A DNA stretch of 64,000 nt, from NCBI RefSeq assembly GCF_004210375.1, contig NC_134837.1, positions 167,627,310 through 167,691,309 on the forward strand, given 5' to 3'. The notes beneath the pieces are model-generated. The model saw only the letters and a program-made list of their open reading frames with translations, was not told the DNA's origin and made no database searches. Below, in pieces: positions 1 through 10,679 of the stretch (positions within the stretch are counted from its first letter, which is position 1; every line of letters starts with the position of its first letter). The DNA comes from Tachypleus tridentatus. Lineage: Eukaryota > Arthropoda > Merostomata > Xiphosura > Limulidae. The position numbers and the translations under genes are program-made.

Positions 1-2192
1 ATCTTTCAGCACAACAGGATGTGGATGGAACAGTGGTGAATATCTGCGCTAACTGAGAGTAAGTTAGGAGGAGTTGAGAGATGCTATTCTCATAAATCCA
101 TTTGACAAATTATATCCCGAAGACAAATGGGGATTTTGTTTCTCTTGATCAAGAAAACCAATCACAACCTTTCTTTCTGAAGATAACTGATTATCATTCA
201 GTCCATAAACGTCACAAAGTAATGATACATCATCTGTAGCATTTTCTTTTTCTGGTTGCATTATGGCAGAAGATAGACCACAAATAATATTTTGATCATT
301 TTCATTGAAACGAGATTGAACTTGCTCTTCAAAGGCTTGAACAGTAGAAAAGAAGATGGCGACTCTTGCATGAGAATTTCAACTATTAAAATTTGCAGTA
401 GCAGATGCAAATCCAATTTCTAAGATACGCTCTGTAGGTATTTGGCAGCGAGGAATGGTCAGTAGTTTGAAACTTATATCTTGTTCTTTCTTAAATTATT
501 ACACTTATGTCTTCCATCAAATTTGTGGTTTAGTCCCATAGCTTCGAAAAATCTTCGTTCTTCTCTAGTGAGTTAAGGTTGTTGATTGTTGTATCGCCAA
601 AAAACATCCTTTTTTCTGATTGAAGGTAAGTTGACAAAGATGAAGTTTCACTTAAAGTTTATTCCAAGACAAGGAGAGTGAAGATGAATTTTAAGTTACA
701 GATTGAAACTAAAAGACCTTTACCCGTGGCCAAAGTGCTGGGATCATTTGAAACAATTTTAAAAAAGGCGAGAATTGTAACTTCAATACGTTTCTTCCAG
801 GTCGCCTTTGTGGCATGTCTCGGGGCCCAGTGAGTCTCACTTTGAGACTGAAGTAGAATGATTTTCTCTCCTGGACTTTTTTATTTTCATGAAAAATTTG
901 GTGACGTTCGAAACATCCCTCGACAAAAAGACTAAATTGTTTGTATTGTTCTTAGTGATTCTCAGTGATTGAGTTTTTTTCAGGGCTTTTTGAACAGCAA
1001 GATTAAGCAAGTGACCAAAACAGTGGACATAAATTGATTTTGGAGCCACAGTTTTGATAAGACTTTGAAGCCCATCATGTTTACCTTTCATGTTACTGGT
1101 GCCGTCGTATCCTTGGCTAACTATCAAAGAAAGATCGAGACCCTGTTGCACTAAAGTTGCTGTAATCAATTAAAAAGGCCTGAGCTTTCGTTGATTTCGC
1201 CAAGAAGAAGCCTAAAAACTTTCCTTTAATGACACCTTTTGAAACGTAGCGAAGGCAAAGAGAAAGTTGCACGTCGCGACTGACATCCATGATTTCAGCT
1301 GTGATGGTGGAATAAAAACCACTGGATTTTATTTCATCAGTTATTATTTTCTTACGTTCATTGCAACCAGAATAAAAATTTCATTTTGAATATCTCAACT
1401 CAACCATTGTTTATGACGGCCAGCAAACTCTGTAAACTTTTCCTTAAACTATGGAAGAATCTTACTCTGCAGATGCAAAAGTTCAAGAAAATTTCCTCGA
1501 TTTATATCAGAAGAATCACATACATTAATACGATCTTCATGGTCACCATTAATGGCAATGTTTTTTTGGCAAAAAAAATAAGTGCTTGTATCACTTTTGA
1601 AAGATAAAGTCTGTTCAGTTGTACTTATTTTACCTTTGTTTTTGGCTTGAACTGGTACAGAGCTCTCATGAATTTTTGTTGCTTTTGAACGGATCCATGC
1701 TATCACTGAATTTTGATGGCTTACAGTTGTAGCGTGCTTTTGCGACCTTTTTGGTTTTCACCATTTAACAAATGTGAATGTCTTACGAGATTTTGGAGCA
1801 AACTTCTCACAAGGGTAACAAGTTGCAGAATGAGAATCTTGATGATAAGATACTAAAGGGAATTCTTTATTCCACTCAGCTTGAAATGATCGGTTTGGCG
1901 AATCCCGTAAATAATCCAAGATGGGAATTCAGAAAGTTGTGGACCAGTAAGTTCAAAAGCACTAACTTTTTCAGCCGACTGCTCTTTCCGAATAGTTTTA
2001 TTTTGATCATTTTCTGAATCGTCATGGAAAAATCAGGATTTATGATGAGAGGTTCCACCTTTTCCAAAAAAGTTTCTTCCTAAAAATCTTGTGCCTCTTT
2101 CGAAAGTGCTTTCGGCTTTTGTCAAAACTGGTCTGAGAGTTTGAATCAGTCTCTGCTTCTACTGACTGTTCATTAGTTTTGATTTCCACCAT
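1..2192 (-). pseudogene. hAT-family transposase remnant, N-terminal and middle part, left copy
   Basis: Broken - strand reading frames together resemble hAT transposases of the TTF-type zinc finger / DUF4371 class. Reading from high to low coordinates, there is a possible start at 2192, then a TTF-finger-like block near 1800-1700 with SATCYPCEKF followed by W, then an NRGNFLELL block near 1480. An open 110-codon stretch at 837-1169 contains SQGYDGTSNMKG and HCFGHLLNLA, typical of the catalytic region. Frameshifts and stops separate the blocks, so no functional protein is expected. The C-terminal part lies left of the window. Confidence 0.75.
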
Positions 2193-2215
2193 GAGTAATG
2201 AGGAAGATTAAGCGG

Positions 2216-2256
2216 AACAACAACAACAACAACAAAAAAAAACCCAACAAAAACAA
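2216..2256. repeat. CAA/A-rich microsatellite
   Basis: A short CAA repeat runs into a poly-A and AAC-rich stretch. The equivalent in the right-hand block, near 13062-13105, has a different repeat number. It is one of the few visible differences between the two 5.77-kb copies. Confidence 0.85.
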
Positions 2257-2899
2257 CTTTGACATCTTTTTTAGCCCCTCTAATACGATTTCAGAGAACT
2301 TTGGACTTCTATCGGCCTTCAACATATCACTGTGACAGCTTTGAATATGGATACCTATTTCTATAGTCATTGTTTATGACTTTTTCTCATTTTAAACATT
2401 TGACTTTGTGACGACCACCTTTACCCAGCATCTTTGTACTTATTATGAAAAAGACTAAAAGAGAAAAAGGTAAAACTTATTAGTACAAAATGGAAAAAAA
2501 TCAATGAAATGAAAATGACTAGAGTAATCTTAAGACAAAGAAAAAAATGATACCGAATTACATTGGTCATTGCATAATCTCGCTTCATCCACTGTTCAAC
2601 TGTTTACTGACATGCATGCGCTCGCGCTCCGACAGTAAGAAAATGAGTGAAGAAAAAACAAAAGCCAATTCTTAATCTTGATATTCTTACGGTGATTTCT
2701 TTGTCTCTTTATCCGATCCATAATTAATTTCTTTTATTTTTTCTCCAAGCTCCACGGAGAGAGTATGTTTCTCTCCAAAATGCTTTAACCCCCATACTTT
2801 ACGGGCATGATAACTGATAACTTTGAAATTATAAAAGATAAACTATTTTGTGAAATATTTAAAAATGAATAATAAAAAAAGAGACAAGATATGATAAGT

Positions 2900-3012
2900 T
2901 GTTTCGAATGAAGCGCAAAGTTACACAATGGGCTATCTGTGCTCTGCCTACCACATGTATCGAAACCAGGATTTTAGCGTTGTAAGCCCGCATACATACC
3001 GCTGAGCCTAAT
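2900..3012 (-). mobile_element. Short tRNA-derived SINE, left copy
   Basis: Read on the - strand, the head has an A-box-like GGCTCAGCGGTA and a B-box-like GGTTTCGATAC, as in tRNA-derived SINEs. It is followed by a tail containing CAGATAGCCCATTG and CTTTGCGC. The tail resembles the 3' end of the larger SINE and of the RNase H LINE in this window. Confidence 0.65.
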
Positions 3013-3290
3013 AAGCAAAATATTCTAACATCTATCGAAAACAATATTGATTAATATATTTAGAAATTTAATTATATTACACGTTATCCCCAAAGATGAT
3101 TTTTAATGGAAGTGTTATGGATTTAATATATAAAATTTATATTACCCCGCATAAAATTGAGGAAATACCCTATAGATAAAAAATAAGAACTACAAGCAAA
3201 ATGTTATAATTCCCACTGACGAAGCTAACTATAATTTTGATTTCATTTCGTGATGACGAGAAAACCCATTTGTAGAGAAAGTTATGTGTT

Positions 3291-3492
3291 TTAAAACTGT
3301 TGGTATGAGTAGAGAAGGCACTAATAGAGAAGCGAACAACGATTCGACCTTCTTGGGTTATTGTCAGATTCACAAAGAAATATGTGGTCAGTAACCCTTT
3401 ATTTATTTGTAAACCTGACGATGACCGAAGAAGGTCGAAACTTTGTTCGCTCCTCTATTAGTGCCTCTCTACCCATACCAACCGTTTTAAAT
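3291..3492. repeat. Fold-back repeat with about 80-bp arms, left copy
   Basis: The arm at 3291-3371 is an imperfect reverse complement of 3411-3492, separated by about 40 bp. Both arms carry TTCGCTC-like, TATTAGTGCC and CCATACCAAC-like segments. The right arm contains CTGACGA, a GACC/GGTC hairpin and GAAAC in order (3415-3441), which resembles a hammerhead ribozyme core with one extra base. The structure looks like a small non-autonomous element or a pair of inverted retroelement ends. Confidence 0.7.
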
Positions 3493-3895
3493 ATATAATT
3501 TGATTTTATTTGTAAAAAGAGTTTATACATTAATTATGACAAAGAAATCAATCGTATACATTTATAAATTTAACTAATCTACAAATAATCCATATTTCCA
3601 AAGCATTATTTGATGCCTACTTGAAAACATTAACAACTTGAGTTGGATAATTCTTTATTAAAACTCCACACTGTCATGGCGAGTAAATTGGCTGTCAAAC
3701 TGAAACTAGCTATTGGCGTTTCTATGTGGACATTTCAAAAGTTTCAGAGAACTAGCTAGCGTTCAGAAAAAATGTAAGGATAGTATTAAATACACACAGC
3801 TCACAGTAATACAACAATGCAGAAATCGGGAATAGAACATATAAAATAAAATTAGCTTTATTATATTTCCAGTTTTTCAGAACTTTTAACAGCCT

Positions 3896-4194
3896 TCATC
3901 AGGTCTGAAAAATCATGTAAACAGAATATATTTTCTTGGCAATACAACAATTCCATCCTTCCTTGTTTTGATTAGGTTATCGTTACATAGAAGCCATAAG
4001 TGTCCATGCCAGTAAGTGGATGGTGTAGTTGTAACTCGCTCAAGGATACGTGACATGGTGATCTGTCGAACTAATACTGAATGGAAAATGAAATTCGTTT
4101 CACTAATGCCAGTAAATGAAACCATATGGATGGAAAATGAAATTCGTTTCACTAATGCCAGTAAATGAAACCATAAGTGAATCAAATTAAACAT
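3896..4194 (-). other. Unassigned repeat with a tandem 48-bp duplication
   Basis: The - strand has a CTGATGA motif (3896-3902) followed downstream by GAAAAAC, then an open 93-codon frame upstream at 3913-4194 with no recognised domain. Within it, a 48-bp unit starting GGAAAATGAAATTCG is present twice in tandem (about 4081-4174). The multiple of three keeps the frame open. The same structure recurs at 14772-15053. It could be a degenerate retroelement end. I do not assign a function. Confidence 0.35.
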
Positions 4195-4407
4195 ACTTTT
4201 CAGACGTAAGGAAAGAGGTCCTCTTTATTTGTTGGTTTACTAACTTTGAGCAAAACGTCAAAACTTGTGATCAGAAATAATGCCTACCTTTAGAAAACTA
4301 ATAGGTAACCTGTTTAAGTGTCATTGCACATAAAGTGGTTAATATTAAGTTGGTTTCACTTGTAGAGGAAGTTTATAAAGTATTTTCAGTTCAGTATGTT
4401 CTTTAGC

Positions 4408-4425
4408 TTTTTTTTTTTTTTTTTT
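4408..4425. repeat. Poly-T tract
   Basis: A T homopolymer of about 18 bases. It recurs near 15267-15285 in the second block with a slightly different length, as expected for a replication-slippage or sequencing-error site. Confidence 0.85.
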
Positions 4426-4857
4426 CCCAAATAAAGAGGGCAGTTTATCTCAATTTCAGGTTTTTGTTTTCGTGTTTTGGTAGCAGAATTAGAGACAAGA
4501 TGTTACAAGGACTGATCAAAGTTATAATTTTGGTTCTCGTTAGGTAGCATCAGTAGTTGAATTAAAAAGGGCCACGATAAAGTAATTGCAACAGGAATCA
4601 ATATAATGAATGGATATATATGAAAGTTATGGAAAGTGAATTTTCAAAATCAACCAGTAAAAACTAAATCGGCTAATCAGAGATGTTATAGAATGTAAAT
4701 ATATGCACGTTGTTTGTTTTTTATCATTTCAATCACAATTCCATCGAATTATGGTTCGGCCGATATTCATTGAATGACGAGCAATTTACACCAGGATGGC
4801 CTAGCACGCACAGCAACTACAGAGGGCACGCATGTTTTGTTTCGGGGATTCGAATTT

Positions 4858-5124
4858 TATTTTTGAAATTCGCGCAAAGCTGCTCGAGGGCTATCTGCGC
4901 TAGCTGTCCCTAGTTTAGTAGTGTGAGACAAGAGGGAAGGCAGCTAGTCATCACCACCCACTGCCATTTTTGAGCTATTCTTTTACCAAAGAATAGTGGG
5001 CTTGACCTTTACATTAAATGCCTCTACGGATGAAAGGGCAAGCATGTTTGGCGTTACAGGGATTCAAACCCGTGACCTTCGGATCATGAGTCGAGTGTTT
5101 TAACCACCTGGCCATGCCAGGCGT
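4858..5124 (-). mobile_element. tRNA-derived SINE, left-block copy
   Basis: On the - strand the head at about 5120 reads GGCATGGCCAGGTGG (A-box-like) and then GGGTTTGAATCCC (B-box-like). The body contains CACTATTCTTTGG and GATGACTAGCTGCC, and the tail has GCGCAGATAGCCCTCGAGC and TTTGCGCG. A second fragment resembling a SINE head (CATGTTTTGTTTCGGGGATT) lies directly to the left at about 4830-4850, suggesting nested or tandem insertions. The same family recurs at 9655-9995. My recollection that it is abundant in horseshoe crabs is unverified. Confidence 0.85.
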
Positions 5125-5781
5125 GTTGCGTAGCCAAAAAAGTACAACCTAATAATGTTGCTAGTCTATGTACTGAAAGTATAAAATGAAATGTATAGAC
5201 AACAAAATTAAAAAGAATAATAATAGAAAATGTTCATTTCTTTATTTAAAACCTTCACTGATCAAAGAAGTTTGTTTTTTTATTAAAAACTTTGCTGATG
5301 TAACAGAAAACAGCTTAATTCAAGAATGATGCAAGTTAACTGAATTGATATTTTTGCTTTCATGATAAATTTGACACACTTGGCTCTAGGCTAAGTGATT
5401 CCACACTATGTCTCTACTGTAGGTTTATTATACCAACACTCACTACACTTATAAGGTTTCATAGTACATCCTCTTGCACTCCCATCACTAAAATCATAAT
5501 GGGCAGACAGTGATCAAATTATTCCACCTGGATAACTTAGCTTTTGTGATTACTTTTATTTTTTAAGAAACCAAGCATAAAGTGACACAAAGTGGTTTTT
5601 ATATAGGCAAGATTATCTTATACAGTTAACAAATGTATATATGCTAGAAACTAAGAGATACATGTGTTTAACAGTTGTCACCAGTGGATATTTGGTTTAT
5701 TAATTGAACTGATGGTATTTACAGATTCTTAAATAACACTTATTTACAAATTAGCATTACATTACTAATGTAATTGCACAG

Positions 5782-7641
5782 GTCTGGATGACTTGACCAA
5801 ACGATGCCAAGAGTACAAAGAACAAGGATGTTTATTTGCTAAGTGGAGGTGTGTTTTAAAGATCAGAGAACACAACCCCTCTCCTCTATCTATCTTGGAG
5901 AATGCCAATGTTCTGGCTCGTTATGCAACATGTTGCCAACAAGTGAGTTATCTGGTTTCTTTCTATTAATAAAGGTAACTCAATTATGGGGGGGGGGGGT
6001 TCTTTTGGATGGTCAGTGGGAAAGAGTGCAATATTTATTTATTGCTTAATTGAAGGATCTTACGGTATTCATGATCTCAAAAAAGGTTTGAACATTTTTG
6101 TTTTCATAAATTCACTTTATTAGGCCTACTTTAAGCAAAGTCTTTGGGAAACATTAGTCAGGTTATCCTAATTAAAATTTATATCATAGTGTTTTAACAA
6201 GTCTGCCCCTCCAAATGCACAGTTCAGTTGGCTAAATATAAAAAGTGCAATTAATTAAACATTTTTCGTTTTTCACAAAGTTTAATTACAAATACATTTG
6301 GAAATATAATTTCTTTATGTAAAAAAGAAGAAACACAAAAAAGAAAGTTTCTAACATGTTTGAGATATATCTACCAAAGCAACACATTTTATGTTAAAAG
6401 TCCCTTTATTACCTAACCAATAATAATGTGTTTATTTCTTCAACTTACATAATGTTATCATTTTCACAGGCTGGCATTGTACCTATTGTTGAACCTGAAG
6501 TGTTACCTGATGGAACCCATGATCTAGAGAGAGCCCAAAAGGTCACAGAGAAAGTCCTTGCTGCAGTGTACAAAGCTTTAAGTGACCACCATGTTTACTT
6601 GGAAGGTACACTTCTGAAACCCAACATGGTAACTGCTGGTCAAAGTTGTCCTATAAAGTACACACCTCAAGATGTTGCCAAAGCAACTGTGACTGCTTTA
6701 CAGAGAACTGTTCCAGCTGCTGTTCCTGGTTAGTCTACCATGGTATTTTACTTTTATTTGTTTTATTTCAGTCACATAACAAAATTGTGTTTAGTTTTGT
6801 AGTAACTAAACTTCAGTTTTTATTAGGCATTACTTTTCTGTCTGGCGGTCAGTCTGAGGAAGAAGCTTCTGTGAATCTTGATGCTATCAACAAGTATCCA
6901 GGAAAGAAACCTTGGGCTTTAACATTTAGTTATGGACGTGCTCTCCAGGCAAGTGCTTTGAAAGCCTGGAGTGGAAAAACAGAAAGTGTGAAGGCTGGAC
7001 AAGAAGAGTTCCTGAAGAGAGCAAAAGTATATATGTTTTTTATGTTCATAATTCAAAGTGATTAAATATCTGTGTGTGTAGTAATTTATAAAATATTTTG
7101 TGATTCAGTTGATGGTAATATTATTCAAGTTCTGGTTATTGTAATACTTTTAATGAAGTAGTAAGCAATGCATCACTTGTCTCTCATTTAATTAGTATGT
7201 ATTGCTTCCAGTAAATAATTTTACATATGGGCAGTCTTATTTTAATTATTACAAGTTCTGCTTGCATGAGCCCTCATTTCTGATTAAAGTAAAATGCAGT
7301 TTCTTATATCAAAGGAAGAATAAAAAATTACAAACAGTAACTGATCTATATAAAAAATAGGATCAAATTTCAATTTATAGATACATATGTTATGAAACAT
7401 TGCCAGCTGGTAGGAAGTTTTTATTTCTATAATTTTATACAGACATTTACTCATTTCCTAGCTGGATTTAAAATTTTAGTTTTATATTATGGGAAAGTTG
7501 CTTTCATTATGCATAAGTTTAAATAATTTTTTTTCTTCTTTGTTAAAGGCCAATAGTGAAGCAGCTCTTGGAAAGTATACAGGTGGAGTTACTGGTGCTG
7601 CAGCAGAAGAGATCCTCTTCATTAAAAACCATGAATACTAA
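5782..7641 (+). CDS. Fructose-bisphosphate aldolase, class I (last four coding exons; 5' part outside window)
   Basis: This glycolytic and gluconeogenic enzyme cleaves fructose 1,6-bisphosphate into two triose phosphates in the cytosol. The coding exons are 5782-5942, 6470-6728, 6827-7026 and 7549-7641, with GT-AG introns and phases that join without error. They give about 236 residues, the C-terminal two thirds of a roughly 363-residue protein. Exon 1 here has KWRCVLKI with the catalytic Lys. Exon 2 has IVEPEV with the catalytic Glu and TLLKPNMV with the Schiff-base Lys. Exon 3 has the [12 protein letters not shown] phosphate-binding segment. The last exon ends in NHEY, keeping the C-terminal Tyr. 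No N-terminal exon (for example the ADESTGT region) is seen in 1-5781, so that intron is at least 5.8 kb. No disabling change is visible. Confidence 0.97.
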
Positions 7642-9650
7642 ACAAAAAACTACCTTTCTTGGTGAATTTCAAATTCCATTATATGAGGTTTATTTCTATG
7701 GTATCAGCATGAATGTTTCAGAAATTTAAAGAAATTTTCTTCATTATGACTATATTTGTCTAGGTCCAAATTTTTCTCTCTTCACTTTATGATTGGTTTT
7801 TAAATTCTATCAGATTGTATCTAAAAATAGTAACCAATAAAATATGTAGAAACTGAGATCTCTGTTATCTTCAAAAAACTATAGTTGTATAACAGTGTAG
7901 TTAAAGTAGAACTCTATACTCCCCAGTGTACAGTGTTTGTTGGTTGGTGTACCTTAGATTATTAAATTACAAGTTGTAATAAAGTGCATTATAAATTCAT
8001 TAGTTGAATAGCTTGTAAAGAAAAGAAATGCTTGACCTGTTCCATTCTAGTTTAAACGTGTAATATGTGATATTCAATAATTCTAATTACTAGTAGTGCT
8101 TAAAATTGGACATCATTCTCTTCTTTTGTAGTGGTGTATACCTTGTATATTCATTGCTGTGGAATAAAGTTTGAAAAGTGTTTTCAGTCTCTTGATAACT
8201 ATATATAAAACACATAACAATATAATTAAAATTAACTGATTATTCAACTATCAGTTGATGCTTTTTAACTTCATTATGAATATAGAATTTCACAAGTGTT
8301 TGTCAATAATCAATACAGCTCCAAACCTATTATCACATTACTTACGTTAATGTTTATAGGCAATTAAACTAGGCACTATAAAACACTAATGAACTTAATT
8401 TAAGTCTTACAATTATTTTGTCAAGTCCATTGTTATTTCCCGTTAAATCAATTCAACCTGTAGTTTTAAATATATTACACCTACAGGAACTCTTATTTTT
8501 TAACTACATAAAATTAATAGAAGAATTTAATTAAATATAAGTTGATAAATTGCCTTGTAATTGTAACAATAGTGAATTCAAGTTTGTTATCAAAGTGTAA
8601 CAAACTCTCCAATATTCATTCATGTATCTCACTCACACACACTTTTTCTTGTTCCTGGGCAGAAAGTGTTATTTCCCAATTGCTTGTGCCTAAAGTAAAT
8701 TCAAAAGACCTATTTTTCTCTTCAAACTTTACTCTTGAGACCTGGGAGCGTATAACGAAAACATTATGAGAAGTTTATATTGGGGGGCTGATACGTGAAA
8801 GTGATTTATATTACAGTCGTAAATCTCGAAAAACTCGCTTCTAAATGTTTTTTGTATAAATATATGTAAATCTTGATTCATATGTTGTTTTATTCAGACC
8901 TTATGCAAATAGAAATATGCAAATTTGCCCGTTTTTACATAGAAAATATGTTAATTTCTAAATGTCATTATCTAGGTCACAAAAACAAAGGTTGAAGGGA
9001 ATAATGGTCATTTTTTGTACTTTTACAACTTGAGCAATTAAAAAATAGCACATGCTATCCGGGAACAAAATTTGTGTTACAGAGTGTTATTTATACTTAC
9101 TACTTAAGTGTATTTTATTGAAATTGCAGGATACGTTGAAATATGCTGTTCATATTTATGTTTCCCTCAGAAATGGAGCAACAAAATACAGTTTATTAAT
9201 ATTCATCAATAAGGATCTTTCTAAAGTTTAAAGTTTATTTCCAATGACCCATTACAGAGAATGAGAGTACATTACTATTTCATTCTGTATTTTTGTAATT
9301 GAACATATCACATTTTTCTTTTCGACACTGATGCCTTTGAAAATACTGCCATAAAAACAATGATGTGTTACATACTGATCTTGATTTCAAGTGGATTTGT
9401 AATATATTATGTACAGCGTAACCTCGATTTAAAGGAACTGCGCCAACAAGGGCAGCCTTTTTAAGTTTTTTTTTCTACCATTTGTAACCAAAATAAATCT
9501 TTCAACGACAGGTACTTCGCTATTCTTGAATAAGGACAGCGTCTTTAGTTTCTTTATCTACACTGGCACTCAATAAATTGTGCTGTTATCTTTCTATGCC
9601 TCTGAAATATACTACTAAATTCAAAACACACCACGAGAAGGATGACAAAT
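7642..9650 (+). other. Aldolase 3' UTR and AT-rich flank
   Basis: After the stop codon at 7641 there are AATAAA-type signals near 7837, 7979 and 8163. The last lies before a T-rich stretch and could end the transcript near 8180-8200, but the site in use cannot be chosen from sequence alone. From about 8200 to 9650 the DNA is AT-rich with no supported gene or structured repeat. GTAACCTCGATTTAAAGG near 9418 resembles a pogo/Tigger-type terminus, but no partner end was found. Confidence 0.5.
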
Positions 9651-9654
9651 TGGT

Positions 9655-9721
9655 TTGTTTTGAACTTCGCGCAAAGCTATACGAGGGCTGTCTGCGCTAG
9701 CCGTCCCTATCTTAGCAGTGT
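9655..9721 (-). mobile_element. 5'-truncated SINE fragment
   Basis: This is the 3' portion only of the same tRNA-derived SINE family (GCGCAAAGCTATACGAGGG, ...GCGCTAGCCGTCCCTA on the + strand). It stops at GCAGTGTAG, where a nearly complete SINE begins, giving a head-to-tail pair in the same orientation. Confidence 0.8.
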
Positions 9722-9995
9722 AGTTGTTTGTTTGTTGTTTTTTGAATTTCGCGCAAAGCTACACGAGGGCTATCTGCGCTAGCCGTCCCTAATTTTGCAG
9801 TGTAAGACTAGGGGAAAGGCAGCTAGTCATCACCGCCAACTCGTGGACTACTCTTTTACCAACGAATAGTGGGATTGACGTCACACTATAACGCCCCCAA
9901 GGCTGAAAGGGTGAGCATGTTTGGTGCGACGAAGATTCGTACACGCGACCCTCAGATTACGAGTCGAACGCCTTAACACGCTTGGCCATGCATGG
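9722..9995 (-). mobile_element. tRNA-derived SINE, nearly full length
   Basis: On the - strand the head at about 9990 carries an A-box-like TGGCCAAGCGTG and a decayed B box (GTACGAATC). Next comes a body with GGGGGCGTTATAGTG and CCCACTATTCG, then the tail CAGATAGCCCTCGTG and TTTGCGCGAAATTC ending in an AAAC-type simple repeat. No clear target-site duplication is seen. It adjoins the truncated SINE at 9655-9721. Confidence 0.85.
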
Positions 9996-10009
9996 TCATT
10001 ATTTTGTCA

Positions 10010-10450
10010 AAAGATTTATCAACTTAATCTTTCTAAAATAAGAACATTAATTAATGTAATAAAACATTTTGTTTTTCGAAACGATCAAGTAAAGCACTTA
10101 CTTGTAGATGTTATAAAATATTGATTAAAAGTTAATAATTTATCAAACTTTGAAAAAGAGAAACTGGTAATTAAACCTTCATATTTATGGTAATTAAATA
10201 TAAAGTATTCAATGACTAGCAAATTTCTAAAATTATTCACCAATCCATTAAAAAATAATAATTTTCCTTGTATAAACGTAAAGTCTGTCGTTAGTTACAA
10301 AGACAAAGTCCCAACTGGTCCACTATCATATAGTTATGAAAGTTTTTTAATTGCTTTAAATGTAGATGAAGTTAATAATTTATCTTGTGAGTGTGAAATT
10401 AGTTTATTTACGGATACTTTTCATAAACATATTACTGGCAGGCTCGCAGG
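10010..10450 (+). pseudogene. Unassigned coding remnant, possibly from a retroelement
   Basis: Broken + strand frames include an open 102-codon stretch at 10212-10520 with PTGPLSYSYESF and a CxC block followed by FTDTFHKHITG. I associate this CxC...H...TG pattern with proteins encoded beside reverse transcriptases in animal mobile elements, but I cannot name the family. The open frame runs on into the neighbouring tandem repeat at 10472, so its end is not natural. It is probably a dead fragment. Confidence 0.3.
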
Positions 10451-10471
10451 ACAGAATTCCCAACTGAGGCG

Positions 10472-10612
10472 TCAGTACCCTTACCCCTTCAAGAAAGTAA
10501 CATCATATCTTTGTTATTAAGAATCAAAAAGCGTAAACATAAATTTTCAGTACCCTAATTCCCCTCATAAAGTAACAATATATATGCTTTTTACGAATAA
10601 AAAACCGTAAAC
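10472..10612. repeat. Two tandem units of about 70 bp
   Basis: Each unit begins CAGTACCCT and ends GTAAACATAAATTTT, and both contain CATAAAGTAAC or CAAGAAAGTAAC in the middle. They abut the C-terminal end of the right-hand hAT copy, so they may be subterminal repeats of that element. The corresponding region for the left copy lies outside the window. Confidence 0.75.
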
Positions 10613-10679
10613 ATAAATTTTTTTATTGTAGCTAGTATTTTTACTTTTCTAACGCATATAACATAAGACCAAATAAAAT

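Larger units (their letters stand above)
1..5767. repeat. Left copy of a 5.77-kb direct repeat
   Basis: The whole stretch matches 10850-16623 almost base for base, differing by homopolymer-length changes, a few small indels (one near 3306 against 14167) and rare substitutions. The match ends just after ACATTACTA at 5767. The left end is cut by the window edge, so the true repeat may be longer. It contains the 5' part of a broken hAT transposase, two SINE types, a fold-back repeat and unannotated AT-rich DNA. It sits in the aldolase intron, and its right end is only 14 bp before the coding exon at 5782. It may be a real segmental duplication or a duplicated assembly haplotype. Confidence 0.95.

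Noticed and set aside
4870-5124. tRNA-like A and B boxes as a possible functional tRNA gene
   Set aside because: The head does not fold into a complete cloverleaf with a proper acceptor stem, and it is joined to a SINE body and tail repeated elsewhere in the window.
9412-9445. GTAACCTCGATTTAAAGG resembling a pogo/Tigger transposon terminus
   Set aside because: Only a short match from memory, with no inverted partner, transposase or TA duplication nearby.
10250-10520. Viral-like gene at the CxC...HITG frame
   Set aside because: There is no supporting viral neighbour, and the frame ends by running into a tandem repeat. A retroelement remnant is the simpler reading, held at low confidence.
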